Origin: Vallitalea pronyensis
Lineage (GTDB): Bacteria; Bacillota; Clostridia; Lachnospirales; Vallitaleaceae
Direction: 5' to 3'
Length of the DNA: 64,000 nucleotides
NCBI RefSeq assembly: GCF_018141445.1
Contig: NZ_CP058649.1
Span: forward strand, 3,987,001-4,051,000
Shown here: positions 9,483-18,442 of the stretch, in pieces
How the letters are laid out: every line of letters begins with the position of its first letter
Position numbering within the stretch: position 1 is the first letter of the stretch
Notes under the pieces: generated by a model
Seen by the model: the letters and a program-made list of their open reading frames with translations, nothing else
What the model was told of the DNA's origin: nothing
Database searches by the model: none
Program-made: the position numbers and the translations under genes

Positions 9483-10292
9483 TTATCCAATATTGTAATC
9501 CATTATCCAAGGTCTAACAGAAATATTATGTTGAATAAGTTTTTCTTTTATCTCTTTCATAGAGTAATTTCTTTCAATTTTTGGAGAATAGAGCATAGAA
9601 CTAATGATAGCAGCCGAAGCTTCTGTATTCGAAAAAACATCCACTAGATGTTGTGGTGTTCCAGCCCCCCCAGATGCAATTACTGGAACATTGACGTTTC
9701 TACTAATCAAGGATGTGATTTCTATATCGTAACCAGCATGAGTCCCATCTTGGTCAATACTATTAACGCAAATTTCTCCAGCTCCAAGACCTTGTGCTTT
9801 CTTAGCCCACTCTACTGCATCCATACCAGTAAATACTCTAGCTCCATCAATTGCTATTTCATACCCACTTGGTATGCTAATAGTTTTTTTTACACGCTTA
9901 ACCTGCATACTAAGTACTATACACTGACTCCCAAATGCTAAAGCACCTTCCTTAATAATGTTAGGATTTCGTACTGCCATTGAATCAATACTTATTTTTT
10001 CAGCACCAGCTTTTAATACTTCATACATGTCATCAAGACTTTTTATCCCCCCCCCTACAGTAAAGGGAACAAATACTTGTTTTGCCACCTTTTTTACAGT
10101 GTCAATATCGATTTTTCTTTTCTCTGAACTTGCTGTTATGTCATAAAATATAATCTCATCAATTTGATCTTCATACATCTTGACAGCCATATTTTCTGCG
10201 CTACCAATATCAATATTGTTTTTAAACTTATGTGCTTTTGTAACCAAACCATTTCTTATATCAAAACATGCAATTAGTCTATTTGTTAGCAT
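9483..10292 (-). CDS. HisF-like imidazole-glycerol-phosphate synthase subunit
   Basis: The 269-residue protein is close to HisF along its length: RLIACFDIRNG keeps Asp11, followed by YDITASSEKRK, FTVGGGI, NSIDQDGTHAGYD and VIASGGAG, the last being the C-terminal phosphate site. HisF closes the imidazole ring using ammonia tunnelled from HisH. The residue at 130 is Gln (in SMQVKRV) where canonical HisF has the second catalytic Asp (IDAKRV). About 10 extra residues follow that site. The start overlaps the HisH stop by seven bases, the usual coupling of the two subunits. It may therefore act as an ammonia-using synthase on a different substrate; the WbuZ-like HisF paralogues of sugar amidation are a precedent for such use. 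Confidence 0.85.
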   Translation of the reverse strand: MLTNRLIACFDIRNGLVTKAHKFKNNIDIGSAENMAVKMYEDQIDEIIFYDITASSEKRKIDIDTVKKVAKQVFVPFTVGGGIKSLDDMYEVLKAGAEKISIDSMAVRNPNIIKEGALAFGSQCIVLSMQVKRVKKTISIPSGYEIAIDGARVFTGMDAVEWAKKAQGLGAGEICVNSIDQDGTHAGYDIEITSLISRNVNVPVIASGGAGTPQHLVDVFSNTEASAAIISSMLYSPKIERNYSMKEIKEKLIQHNISVRPWIMDYNIG

Positions 10293-10906
10293 AAGTCACC
10301 TCCGACTACTGCTGCAAAATTTTTCAAAAGTTGCAGCCCTATTAATCCACTCTTCTCAACATGAAATTGTGTTGCAAATATATTTTTGTGAGCAACCATC
10401 GTACAGAATTCTAAGCCATATTTTGTTCTACCCAAAATAATATCATTATTATTAGGAACAACATAATATGAATTGACAAAATAAAAAAACTCATTGCTAT
10501 TAATTTTTGATATAATTGGATGTTCATAATTGAATTTAACTCCATTCCAACCAATATGTGGTACACGTACCCTCGATTCTGGAAATCGTTTAACACATCC
10601 TCGCAACCAACCTAAACAGTTAGTATCTCCTTCCTCACTAAATTCAAAAAGTACTTGAAGACCAATACAAATACCCAAAAATGGCTTCCCTTCACCAACT
10701 ACCATTTCTTCCAGCTTTTCTAATATTTTCATACTCCTAAGGGATTCCATAGTAGCTTTTGCTGACCCCACTCCAGGTAATATAATACCAGATACTGATT
10801 TCATATCTTGTTCAGAAGTTATCAACTTAGAATCTATGTTAAGTTTATTCAGTGCATTTAGAACACTTGGTGCATTTCCAGCTTTATAATCTATGACTCC
10901 TATCAT
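10286..10906 (-). CDS. HisH-like glutamine amidotransferase subunit
   Basis: A class I glutamine amidotransferase of the HisH type, 206 residues, normal length. GICIGLQ holds the nucleophile Cys; the catalytic His and Glu are in FHVEKSG near the C-terminus; MIGVIDYKAGN and ILPGVGSA are typical of HisH. It releases ammonia from Gln and passes it to HisF. GGAAGGAG precedes the ATG. It is the first gene of the cluster; downstream overlap with the HisF-like gene supports a heterodimer. Because the canonical triad is intact, ammonia supply should work even though the HisF partner is altered. Confidence 0.9.
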   Translation of the reverse strand: MIGVIDYKAGNAPSVLNALNKLNIDSKLITSEQDMKSVSGIILPGVGSAKATMESLRSMKILEKLEEMVVGEGKPFLGICIGLQVLFEFSEEGDTNCLGWLRGCVKRFPESRVRVPHIGWNGVKFNYEHPIISKINSNEFFYFVNSYYVVPNNNDIILGRTKYGLEFCTMVAHKNIFATQFHVEKSGLIGLQLLKNFAAVVGGDLC

Positions 10907-11117
10907 GCTTTATTCTCCTTCCTCACTGATATTCTACTACAGTTAAGTATATATCTTTATTTAACATTGAGTTTTTACAACCTTTATGTGAATCATTGTA
11001 TAATTCTAACATAGATTTACATCTGTTAAACAAGTTTTAGTATCATCCTGTCAACTTTCGTACCCTTCCTCTATAACTAGCTTTATTTGCTTTTACTTTA
11101 AAAGACATAGCTTCACA

Positions 11118-11147
11118 AACTACACCTGAATAGTGTAGTTCTTTTTT
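11118..11147 (+). terminator. Orphan hairpin with T tract
   Basis: AACTACAC and GTGTAGTT form an 8-bp stem with a 7-base loop, followed by CTTTTTT on the plus strand. No plus-strand gene precedes it. It lies in a gene-free stretch (10,907-11,460) upstream of the HisH-like gene, where I see no intact ORF. Confidence 0.4.
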
Positions 11148-11460
11148 CAAATATACCCTCCATAAGACATTAATGACCTAGTGACGTTAAATTCTATCAG
11201 AATTTATTTCTCTACTACTATCTTGCTATTTTTGTATTTATTTAGTAGTTTATGTCTCAGAAGTGCCTATAAACAAATGTTGCATCCAATAGAATTCTGC
11301 AACGGGACATCTTTACCACTTTAATCAACTACTTTAATGCTTTGTTGCCATATTATATCCTTTTTCTCTAAAAATGTCAAATCAATATCATTTTGTGCCA
11401 ATATCATTTTCACCGCACTTCTTACTACAGATAACTTTAATTCTTAATCAACTTACAATA

Positions 11461-11690
11461 CTATACTGCTTTTATTAGCTTACAATGATTTATGTTATCA
11501 AATACTCCCACAATATTAGGCTCTATAAACTTTGCCCTTTGAAAGCTTATTGCTGTTTTATGTGGTCTATATCCATAGAAATATCTTCCAAAAAGATATT
11601 CTCTAATCTTTGTTCCATTCTATTTCTAACTATCACTTGAGCTATTCAATCCTCAATAGTTGAAAACTACTCACCCCAGAATAACTGAAG
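11461..11690 (-). pseudogene. Group II intron reverse transcriptase remnant
   Basis: Minus-strand frames read, with stops and shifts, TIED*IAQVIVRNRMEQRLE, then FYGYRPHKTAISFQRAK, then GVFDNINHCKLIKAV. These match, in the same order, the RT block of group II intron proteins (IEDRIAQ, YGFRPGRSAHDAL, FFDNIDH). A stop at 11461-11463 ends the match and no catalytic YADD or maturase region is seen. It is a short decayed piece, not a functional intron. Confidence 0.75.
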
Positions 11691-11785
11691 GATTAATATT
11701 TTCATTTACTATCTAGCTCGCAATTCAATTTACATACCCTACTGTCAAGGAAGGGCTAAAAATAAAATATGATAATGATTCATAT

Positions 11786-12080
11786 TTATTCTATCCATTC
11801 TAATCTAACATTACTTATATTAAAACAAGGAATACCTCTATGTTCTGCGTAGCATTCTAACAAATCATGATAATCTTTTACAAATTTATAGTCTTTACCA
11901 TCATCCTTAATTGCTCTTTCAAGTTAATCAAGACTATCAAACTCTTTTAATACATATCATCACTATATCCACAATAGTCAAATAGAATAAAATCAACATA
12001 GATAAGCTCTTCACCTGAAAGAGATTTCTCCCTTTCTCTAAAAGACACAGTGTAATATGCCGTCTATATGCGGTAGCTCA
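11786..12080 (-). pseudogene. Degraded ORF of unknown family
   Basis: Minus-strand pieces read MVSYRI*TAYYTVSFRE, then GEELIYVDFILFDYCGYSDD, then, after a frame change, KFVKDYHDLLECYAEHRGIP and a stop at 11786-11788. The pieces are in order and have coding-like composition, so this is probably a decayed gene directly downstream of the HEPN-type pseudogene. I do not recognise the family. Confidence 0.5.
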
Positions 12081-12095
12081 CCATTAACTTATCCC

Positions 12096-12868
12096 TTAGA
12101 AATCGAAATATTCGAAATCTCTTCTATTATATTTTGACTCAAATATATTCTTAGCCAACCGATGACTTATCTCTTCTAACTTAGGCACCATACCTGAAAA
12201 ATTGTTGATGGCCTCAACTGTATTATCTTGTCCACCATGAACAACTTCATTCCGCTTTTGGTACATAATATCAATCCAAACATTTGGAATATTCCATTCA
12301 TTCTCTGAACCAAAATAATCTAGGAAAGATTGGTATATCATATTCTTAACACCTTTCTGAGTTCTGGCAGTTTGCGTATGATACGCCTTCCCTAGTATCT
12401 CTATAACATTCCAGTAAGAAAAAAACTTATCAAACGTGTTCTCTGTATTCTTTCCTTTTGAATACCAGCCAATTGCACGCAATAACTTCGGTTCTTCTAC
12501 CTCTAGCCGTCTTGCAATCTCAAATGATTCTATAAAATCAGCCTTCTCCAATCGTCTCCTAGTAAGATATTTTGCGTTCCTATTACCTTGTCCATTGCGT
12601 GTAAACAAACTAATTGCTATATCATTCTCAAAAGCTATAACATCTATCATATGTCCAAAGTAAACATACGCAACCGTCTCTGCTATCTCGCTAGTTTCCG
12701 CATATGCTGTAATTGTTGCTTGCAATCCCAGTTGAGAATCCTTCAACCGAATGTCAGAGTAAAACTGGTGATGGTCGAAACCTTTCTCACGCTTAAAACT
12801 TATACTGCTCTGAATTGTAATAGGACCTATTACGTTAAATCAACTTCCCAAACTCTTCTACCACTCAT
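12096..12868 (-). pseudogene. HEPN-like (Apea-type) gene with N-terminal frameshift
   Basis: A 216-residue ORF (12096-12746) runs from an internal Met. Near its end RNEVVHGG gives Rx4xH, the signature of HEPN domains, in the setting of Apea-like HEPN proteins. The proper start seems to be the ATG at 12866-12868, with GGAGG before it, which reads MSGRRVWEVDLT and stops; the +1 frame continues from NVIGPITIQSSISFKREK straight into the ORF. A single-base indel near 12,836-12,866 thus disrupts it. HEPN proteins are often RNases in toxin-antitoxin or defence systems; no partner gene is seen here. Confidence 0.65.
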
Positions 12869-12937
12869 CTTAGTACCTCCTTAAATATTATATAAATTAT
12901 ACACCTACCAATTTATCCCTGTCCACATTATTGTCTA

Positions 12938-13072
12938 TTAAAATTTCCAAAATAAAAAGCCCCTATAAAAAGTGCACTTGTATAATAAAAGTAAACATGA
13001 ATAAAAGCTATCACAGTAGTTCTTTTCATTTCCGAAATTTTGACACGCATCACATAAGATAATCTTATTCAT
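12938..13072 (-). CDS. Small Cys-containing hypothetical protein
   Basis: A 44-codon ORF starts MNKIILCDACQNFGNEKNY, with GGAGGAGGAA just before the ATG. It has CxxC in the N-terminal part and a hydrophobic C-terminal end. The strong ribosome site is the main support; length and surroundings (decayed genes) mean it could be the start of a broken gene. No family recognised. Confidence 0.35.
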   Translation of the reverse strand: MNKIILCDACQNFGNEKNYCDSFYSCLLLLYKCTFYRGFLFWKF

Positions 13073-13205
13073 TTGCTTCCTCCTCCGTATTTTGAAATTT
13101 GTTATTGTCATTTCAAAACCTAAGGAATGGAGCATGTATGCTTACTGACATGATCTCAACTCCTCTCCTTGCCAAAAAGCAATAGAAGTGTGAAATCCAC
13201 CTATA

Positions 13206-13233
13206 AAATAACCACATATAAATGTGGTTATTT
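13206..13233. terminator. Bidirectional rho-independent terminator
   Basis: AAATAACCACAT and ATGTGGTTATTT form a 12-bp perfect stem around a 4-base loop, with A and T tracts at the ends, just downstream of the decayed hsdM. Confidence 0.7.
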
Positions 13234-13293
13234 AAATTGGGTACAAAAAAAGACTCCATAACTAGTTAAAGTTACAGAGCCTTTGATGGCTTT

Positions 13294-14411
13294 CTATATG
13301 CAGTTTTTGGCAGTTGCTTCCATGTTAACATTGTAACAGGGTTGATAATTCAAGTCAAGATTTCTTGCATCAATAAATAAAACTTCATGCTTTCTGCTTC
13401 TGTAGCTAGGGTTATTTTCTTTGTTTCTATTAAGAATCCAAAGAGAAACTGGTATCCCTGTTGAATAGAATAACTTGTCAGGTAACGCAACGATTGCATC
13501 TATCAAATCTACTTCAAGTAAATTTTTTCTAATTTCACCCTCGTTAGAAGTATTTGAACTAAGAGAACCATTGGCAAGTACAATTCCTGCTGATCCATTT
13601 GGTCCTAAATGATATACCATATGCTGCAACCATGCATAGTTTGCATTTCCAGCTGGTGGTGTTCCATATCTCCAGCGAACATCATCCGTTAAATGATTTC
13701 CACCCCAATCACTAATATTAAAAGGTGGATTAGCAATTATATAATCAGCTTTTAATGTTTTATGCATATCGTTATGGAACGTATCTGCATGGTGATCTCC
13801 AAGGTTTGCATCAAGTCCTCTAATAGCAAGATTCATTTTACAAAGTTTCCATGTTGTTGAATTGATTTCTTGACCATAAATTGATAGGTTCTCTACCTTA
13901 CCTTGGTGCTCTTCTACGAACTTTTCACTTTGAACAAACATGCCACCTGATCCACAAGCTGGATCATAAGTTCTGCCTCGATATGGCTCTAACATTTCAA
14001 CTAAAGTCTTTAACAATACTTGTAGGAGTATAAAATTCTCCACCGCCTTTGCCTTCAGCTGAAGCAAACTGGCCTAGGAAATACTCATAAACTCGTCCCA
14101 GTAAATCTTTTTCACCGTTTTGGTGAAGCTTAATAGTGGAAATAAGATCCATTGTCCATGATAAAGCTCCATCTAGCTTCTTTAGGAACCCAGAAAATAT
14201 TTTCCGCTTCATATTCATCACGGTCTTCTTCAAAACCTTCACCTTCATCCATCAATGCTTCGTATTTAGTTTCAAATTTATCTGAGATATATTTTAAGAA
14301 TATAAGACCATGTACAACGTGCTTATATTCACTAGAATCCATGCTTCCTCTTAGTTTATCTGCTGCTTTCCATAGTGTTTCTTCAAATCCTATGTTTCCT
14401 GTTGTCGCCAT
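13294..14411 (-). pseudogene. hsdM: Decayed type I restriction-modification methylase (HsdM)
   Basis: Three frames give one HsdM in order. 14411 onwards: [20 protein letters not shown] to [13 protein letters not shown]. Next frame: [19 protein letters not shown] to [14 protein letters not shown]. Third frame: [32 protein letters not shown] (motif IV NPPF) to [11 protein letters not shown]. Between EARWS and DLIST about 50 residues normal for HsdM are missing, so there is a deletion as well as frame changes. It ends about 100 residues short, without hsdS or hsdR. HsdM adds N6-methyladenine in a type I complex; this one cannot be whole. Confidence 0.85.
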
Positions 14412-14429
14412 TTAAATAGCCTCCCTTAT

Positions 14430-15039
14430 TTAATAATTATAATCATCAAAGATTTCAAAAATTTCTGTTTCAAATTCTTCTTGTACTTCGTCACTGTTTA
14501 TACTTTCAGGTAATACTTCAAGATAATGGGACAAAGCTTCAATTGACTTATGAAGAATGGATTCATGCTGAGCTTTCTTCATCAGTTCAACCATCAGCTT
14601 GAAGGTATCCATATATGGATTATTATCTACTATATCTATCGCTTCTTTTAAACCTTGTAACCAACTTTGCTTTTTCAATATCCCTTTCAATGATATTGAT
14701 TTCCTCTTTATCATATATAGGAATATCTACAAGGTCACTTACTGCTCCTGATTTGTATCGTTTATCATGTCTTGTGATTACAGGTTCTAAGTCATTCTTA
14801 AGTTTCTCCTTTTGTATTTCAAGCTTTTCAATCTCATCTAACTCTCTAGAGAAAACTTCTCGATCTATTACAAATAGTTCTTCCAATACTGGGAGATACT
14901 TTTTAGGAATATTTTGTCTTCTCTTAACCCACATGTTAATATTCTGTTTCTTAATTCCTAAGTGTTCAGCCAACTCAACGTGCTGCATATTATATAACCA
15001 AAGAATAAATTCTAATCCTATCAAGTATTCCCCTCCCAT
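14430..15039 (-). pseudogene. Frameshifted HTH-domain protein
   Basis: Two overlapping ORFs appear to be one gene. The first (14623-15039) starts MGGEYLIGLEFILWL and holds an N-terminal helix-turn-helix, VELAEHLGIKKQNINMWV, then a charged helical part. The second (14430-14714) continues the helical style with QGLKEAIDIVDNNPYMDTF. The switch of frame lies about 14,640-14,700. It precedes hsdM in the same direction, and HTH genes of this kind are often found at the head of type I R-M loci. Overlapping reading of two real proteins is less likely. Confidence 0.5.
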
Positions 15040-15163
15040 TTCATTTTTATTGACTTAGTCAATATTTTTTATAATCCTATTTATTTACTTAGTCAATAAC
15101 TATATCCAAATTTTTGTAACTAATTCTCAGATACTATACTTTTTTATCAGTTAACACAATATG

Positions 15164-15559
15164 CTAGAGTGCAAGATTCATGCCTATTGTCTTTAAAATT
15201 TCTTTCTCAATATCCTTACCCTTAGAGTTGTATAATTCAAGGTATGACACCATTGCATAGACTCTATGACAGTATGCACTGAGAGATTGTTTTACTCGCT
15301 GAAACACAGATATTTTAAACCTTTTTTCTTCTTTTTCCTTCTGCTCATTCTCAATGATTCTTTGTTCTTTACTTTCTATTTCGAACAGATTCACTTCCTT
15401 AATCTCCAGTTCACCTTTCAATATTGTAAAGTAATTTGATCGCTGCCCACCCTTTTCATGATACCAACTTTCTCTTTTAAGAAAATATAAGATTACAAGT
15501 GTTGCTCGTTTACTTAGATTTGCTTTATACACCGCGTTTATTATTTCACCTTTACTCAT
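15164..15559 (-). CDS. Hypothetical protein (accessory)
   Basis: 131 residues, basic, with an N-terminal helical part (EIINAVYKANLSKRATLVI) resembling a winged-helix of replication or transfer proteins, then a charged stretch rich in Glu and Lys. It overlaps the upstream ORF by eight bases, so the two were likely co-translated. No family recognised; in the decayed region, so perhaps a remnant of a mobile element. Confidence 0.4.
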   Translation of the reverse strand: MSKGEIINAVYKANLSKRATLVILYFLKRESWYHEKGGQRSNYFTILKGELEIKEVNLFEIESKEQRIIENEQKEKEEKRFKISVFQRVKQSLSAYCHRVYAMVSYLELYNSKGKDIEKEILKTIGMNLAL

Positions 15560-15839
15560 TTTGATATCTCCTCAAAAAATTATCTGTGATATCTCTAAAT
15601 ACCTCTATATTGCTATTCTCACCCAACACTTCTTTACAGGGTATTGCATCATATACATTGCCTTCATTTTTGCAAGTAATTCCATTAAATATCGTATTGT
15701 AATCCATATCGCCTAATAGTTGCTTCGCCTCTATCCAAAAAGGTAATTCATGTGGTTGTCTTCCTGAGCAAAGAATACGCAATCTACTGTTTATTAGTCC
15801 TTTTATAGTCATAGTGCTTAAAATTCCTAGACCATACAC
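15552..15839 (-). CDS. Hypothetical protein (accessory, small)
   Basis: 95 residues, no motif recognised; has LRILCSGRQPHELPFWIEAK in the middle. The downstream ORF starts inside its last codons. The internal ATG of MTIKGLINSRL could be the start. It could be the C-terminal part of a larger broken gene. Confidence 0.35.
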   Translation of the reverse strand: MYGLGILSTMTIKGLINSRLRILCSGRQPHELPFWIEAKQLLGDMDYNTIFNGITCKNEGNVYDAIPCKEVLGENSNIEVFRDITDNFLRRYQNE

Positions 15840-15909
15840 AATAAAATCAAATATTGTATTATTAGTTGAGTTTATATTATCAAAAGAAATACTTTATACT
15901 GGTATCCTA

Positions 15910-16345
15910 AGCCCTCATCTGTTTACCTTTAAAGTCAAATGGTACTTCCTTTTCTTCTTCAACTAACAATCCTGCATTACTTTTGATGTACCTCTCAGTC
16001 ATAGCATTAAAAAGACACATCTTTATTTCTTCTCTAAGCTCATTTACCTCTGACTCTGTAATAATATTAAAGATACCTAACAAGGCCTTTGTCTAGGTTA
16101 TCTATATAGAACACCATCTTCAATTTACTAAGAGATATGAAAATTTGATAGTTTCATTAATCTCTTCATTAGTATCTATTAGGCACGTTATATCAATAAC
16201 ATTGATTCTACATGACCTAGCCTTTGAATAGATTTTCCTAGGAAATCTTTAGTCTATACTCTCCTACATACTTTTTTATAGATAGGTTCCATTGTGCTGT
16301 GGTGCCATGGCCTATGGTTTTATCTATAGTGGATGAGTCAAGGCC
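15910..16345 (-). pseudogene. Degraded ORF beside sigK
   Basis: Minus-strand pieces, in order but in different frames: HLGLDSSTIDKTIGHGTTAQ, DFLGKSIQRLGHVESMLLI, SKLKMVFYIDNLDKGLVRYL, ESEVNELREEIKMCLFNAM, and DFKGKQMRA then a stop near 15914. The order suggests one decayed protein of about 140 residues. The family is not known to me; a mobile-element protein is a guess. The rest of 15,840-16,427 holds nothing else I can support. Confidence 0.4.
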
Positions 16346-16378
16346 CAAGTGATATAGCCACTACAATACAGTCCAAAT

Positions 16379-16420
16379 AGGGCTAAACTAGTAAACAACT
16401 CCTGCTTACTGTTTAGCCCT
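16379..16420 (-). terminator. Hairpin downstream of sigK
   Basis: AGGGCTAAAC (16379-16388) and GTTTAGCCCT (16411-16420) pair perfectly over 10 bp. It lies 8 bases after the sigK stop on the minus strand. The T tract that follows is weak, so termination is likely but not certain. Confidence 0.55.
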
Positions 16421-16427
16421 ACTCTAT

Positions 16428-17135
16428 CTATCTATTATGAAACTCCTTATTCAACTTACTCAGAGCCTTCTTCTCTATCCTCGACACATAAGACCTGGAT
16501 ATCCCCAGCATGCAAGCAATCTCCCTCTGCGTCCTCTCAACCCCATTATTTAAGCCATATCGAAGCTCTATGACTGTTTTCTCTCTCTGCTTCAACACAT
16601 CTTTCATCTTATGATAGAGCAGTTTAATCTTCATTTTAAGGTCTACTTGATCTACTACGGAATCGGATTTCGTTTCAATCACATCGATTAGACTAATTTC
16701 ATTCCCCTCTTTATCAATGCCTATGGGCTCTTGTAACGAAATTTCCTTAGAGTGCTTTTTTTCATTTCTGAGCATCATTAATAACTCATTTTCTATACAA
16801 CGGGCGGCATAAGTAGCTAGTCTTGTACCTTTTTCAATGTTAAAAGTCGTTATTGCTTTAATTAGACCGATTGTCCCGATGGATATCAGATCATCCATAT
16901 CCCGCTCTGATGTGTTGTATTTTTTTACAATGTGTGCAACTAAGCGAAGGTTTCTCTCGATTAATACATTTCTCGCTTGCATATCGCCTTCCTTACACTT
17001 TATTAAATACTCCTTCTCCTCTTCACTTGATAAAGGTTTCGGGAAAGACTGAGATGTTGTAAAATAGAACCCTGGTATAATGAATGTCAATAAGTTAAAT
17101 AGCAAAATAAAAAGCACCTCTAAATATGTATTCAT
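16428..17135 (-). CDS. sigK: RNA polymerase sporulation sigma factor SigK
   Basis: Full-length mother-cell sigma factor, 235 residues. The N-terminus has a hydrophobic pro-sequence (about 1-27, LFILLFNLLTFIIPGFYF) that anchors pro-SigK until SpoIVFB-type cleavage. Region 2 contains RNLRLVAHIVKKY and DLISIGTIGLIKAI; region 4 ends with the HTH TQREIACMLGISRSYVSRIE. SigK drives late mother-cell genes for spore coat formation. The gene is uninterrupted: no skin-like element splits it, although decayed accessory DNA lies directly downstream. Confidence 0.93.
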   Translation of the reverse strand: MNTYLEVLFILLFNLLTFIIPGFYFTTSQSFPKPLSSEEEKEYLIKCKEGDMQARNVLIERNLRLVAHIVKKYNTSERDMDDLISIGTIGLIKAITTFNIEKGTRLATYAARCIENELLMMLRNEKKHSKEISLQEPIGIDKEGNEISLIDVIETKSDSVVDQVDLKMKIKLLYHKMKDVLKQREKTVIELRYGLNNGVERTQREIACMLGISRSYVSRIEKKALSKLNKEFHNR

Positions 17136-17196
17136 AATAGTTTATGAAAAAAATAGTTAGAAAGTGCCTTTCCAATAAAAAAAATACGATTAATTT

Positions 17197-18441
17197 TTAG
17201 TTGTCTAGGGGTGACGCATTCTTGGCTCTTACGATGGTATTCTTAAGAAAAGGACGGTCAAGTTTAAATTGAATATGTTGTTTTGGATGAGGAGCACTGT
17301 CTAGTGGGTGACCATCTTCGTCCCACATTGCTTCAACGATCACCGAGTAGTTATCGCCTTGAACATCCATAAACTCTATTTCATCACCTACAGAAAATTT
17401 ATAGCGTTGCTGTAAGGTAACCATCTGCCTATCTGCATCATAAGATACCACTTTACCAATAAATTTGTAGCTTCTAATATACGTGTTTGAATCGTAGATT
17501 TGACCTTCTTCATCAGGTTTTTGAAAATAGAAACCTGTGGTAAATTTTCGATGTGTACATTTTTTTATTTCCTCCAGATATTGAGGTATGTTAGCTTTAT
17601 ATTTATCTGGATTCTCTAAGTAATCATCCAGTGCTTGACGGTATGTTCGGGTAACAGATGCCACGTAGAGTTGGGTCTTCATTCTACCTTCAATCTTAAA
17701 ACTATAGACACCTGCCTCTACTAAATCAGGTATATACTCCAGCATACACAAGTCTTTAGAATTATACACATACGTACCCCTGTCATTTTCAAATACAGGC
17801 ATGTATTCATTTGGCCGTGTTTCCTCTACCAGATGATATTGCCAACGGCAAGGATGGGTACAGGCTCCTTTATTGGCATCTCTTCCAGCCATATAATTAC
17901 TTAAAAGACAGCGGCCCGAATAAGAAATGCACATTGCACCATGTACAAATGCTTCTATATCTAAGGTCACTGGTGTACGATCTGATATGGTCTTAATCTC
18001 TCTAAAGGAAAGCTCTCTCGCGACAACCACACGCTTAACACCAAGATTATGCCAGAAACTTACACTTTTATAGTTGGTGTTATTGGCCTGCGTACTTAGA
18101 TGTAGTTCCATGTTAGGAAGAACCTCCTGAGCTATGGCTAAAATACCAGGATCAGCAATAATCAGGGCATCTGCATTCATGTCTTTTAGTGCTTCAAAGT
18201 ATGCATAGACCCCATCTATATCATCGTTATGAGCAATAATGTTAGCCGTCACATAGACTTTCACACCATGTGCATGGGCAAAAGCTATGCCTTCTTTCAT
18301 TTGTTCTAATGAAAAATTCTTAGCTTTAGCCCGTAGGCCAAACTCCTGCCCACCAATATAAACGGCATCTGCTCCATATAAAACAGCTACTTCTAAATTT
18401 TCTAGATTTCCTGCTGGTATGAGTAACTCAGGTTTTTTCAT
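17197..18441 (-). CDS. U32-family peptidase-like tRNA hydroxylation protein (TrhP-type)
   Basis: Has the U32 pattern: MKKPELLIPAGNLENLEVA, the signature EAFVHGAMCISYSGRCLLS with the metal-cluster Cys, and GACTHPCRW. The C-terminal part is the usual U32 beta-barrel. In Bacillus and E. coli such proteins (TrhP) make 5-hydroxyuridine at tRNA position 34, although the family was named for collagenase. I start at 18441 because the ATG overlaps with the end of the methyltransferase gene; AAAGG lies in the end of that gene. Adjacent to a TrmR-like methyltransferase, as in B. subtilis yrrM-yrrN-yrrO, which supports the tRNA role. Confidence 0.85.
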   Translation of the reverse strand: MKKPELLIPAGNLENLEVAVLYGADAVYIGGQEFGLRAKAKNFSLEQMKEGIAFAHAHGVKVYVTANIIAHNDDIDGVYAYFEALKDMNADALIIADPGILAIAQEVLPNMELHLSTQANNTNYKSVSFWHNLGVKRVVVARELSFREIKTISDRTPVTLDIEAFVHGAMCISYSGRCLLSNYMAGRDANKGACTHPCRWQYHLVEETRPNEYMPVFENDRGTYVYNSKDLCMLEYIPDLVEAGVYSFKIEGRMKTQLYVASVTRTYRQALDDYLENPDKYKANIPQYLEEIKKCTHRKFTTGFYFQKPDEEGQIYDSNTYIRSYKFIGKVVSYDADRQMVTLQQRYKFSVGDEIEFMDVQGDNYSVIVEAMWDEDGHPLDSAPHPKQHIQFKLDRPFLKNTIVRAKNASPLDN

Positions 18442-18442
18442 C

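Noticed and set aside
10990-11060. Promoter for the HisH-like gene (TTGTTT ... TAGAAT)
   Set aside because: The spacer is 19 bases and the -35 is weak; no confident assignment.
16428-17135. skin-type interruption of sigK
   Set aside because: The sigK frame is continuous from pro-sequence to the last helix.
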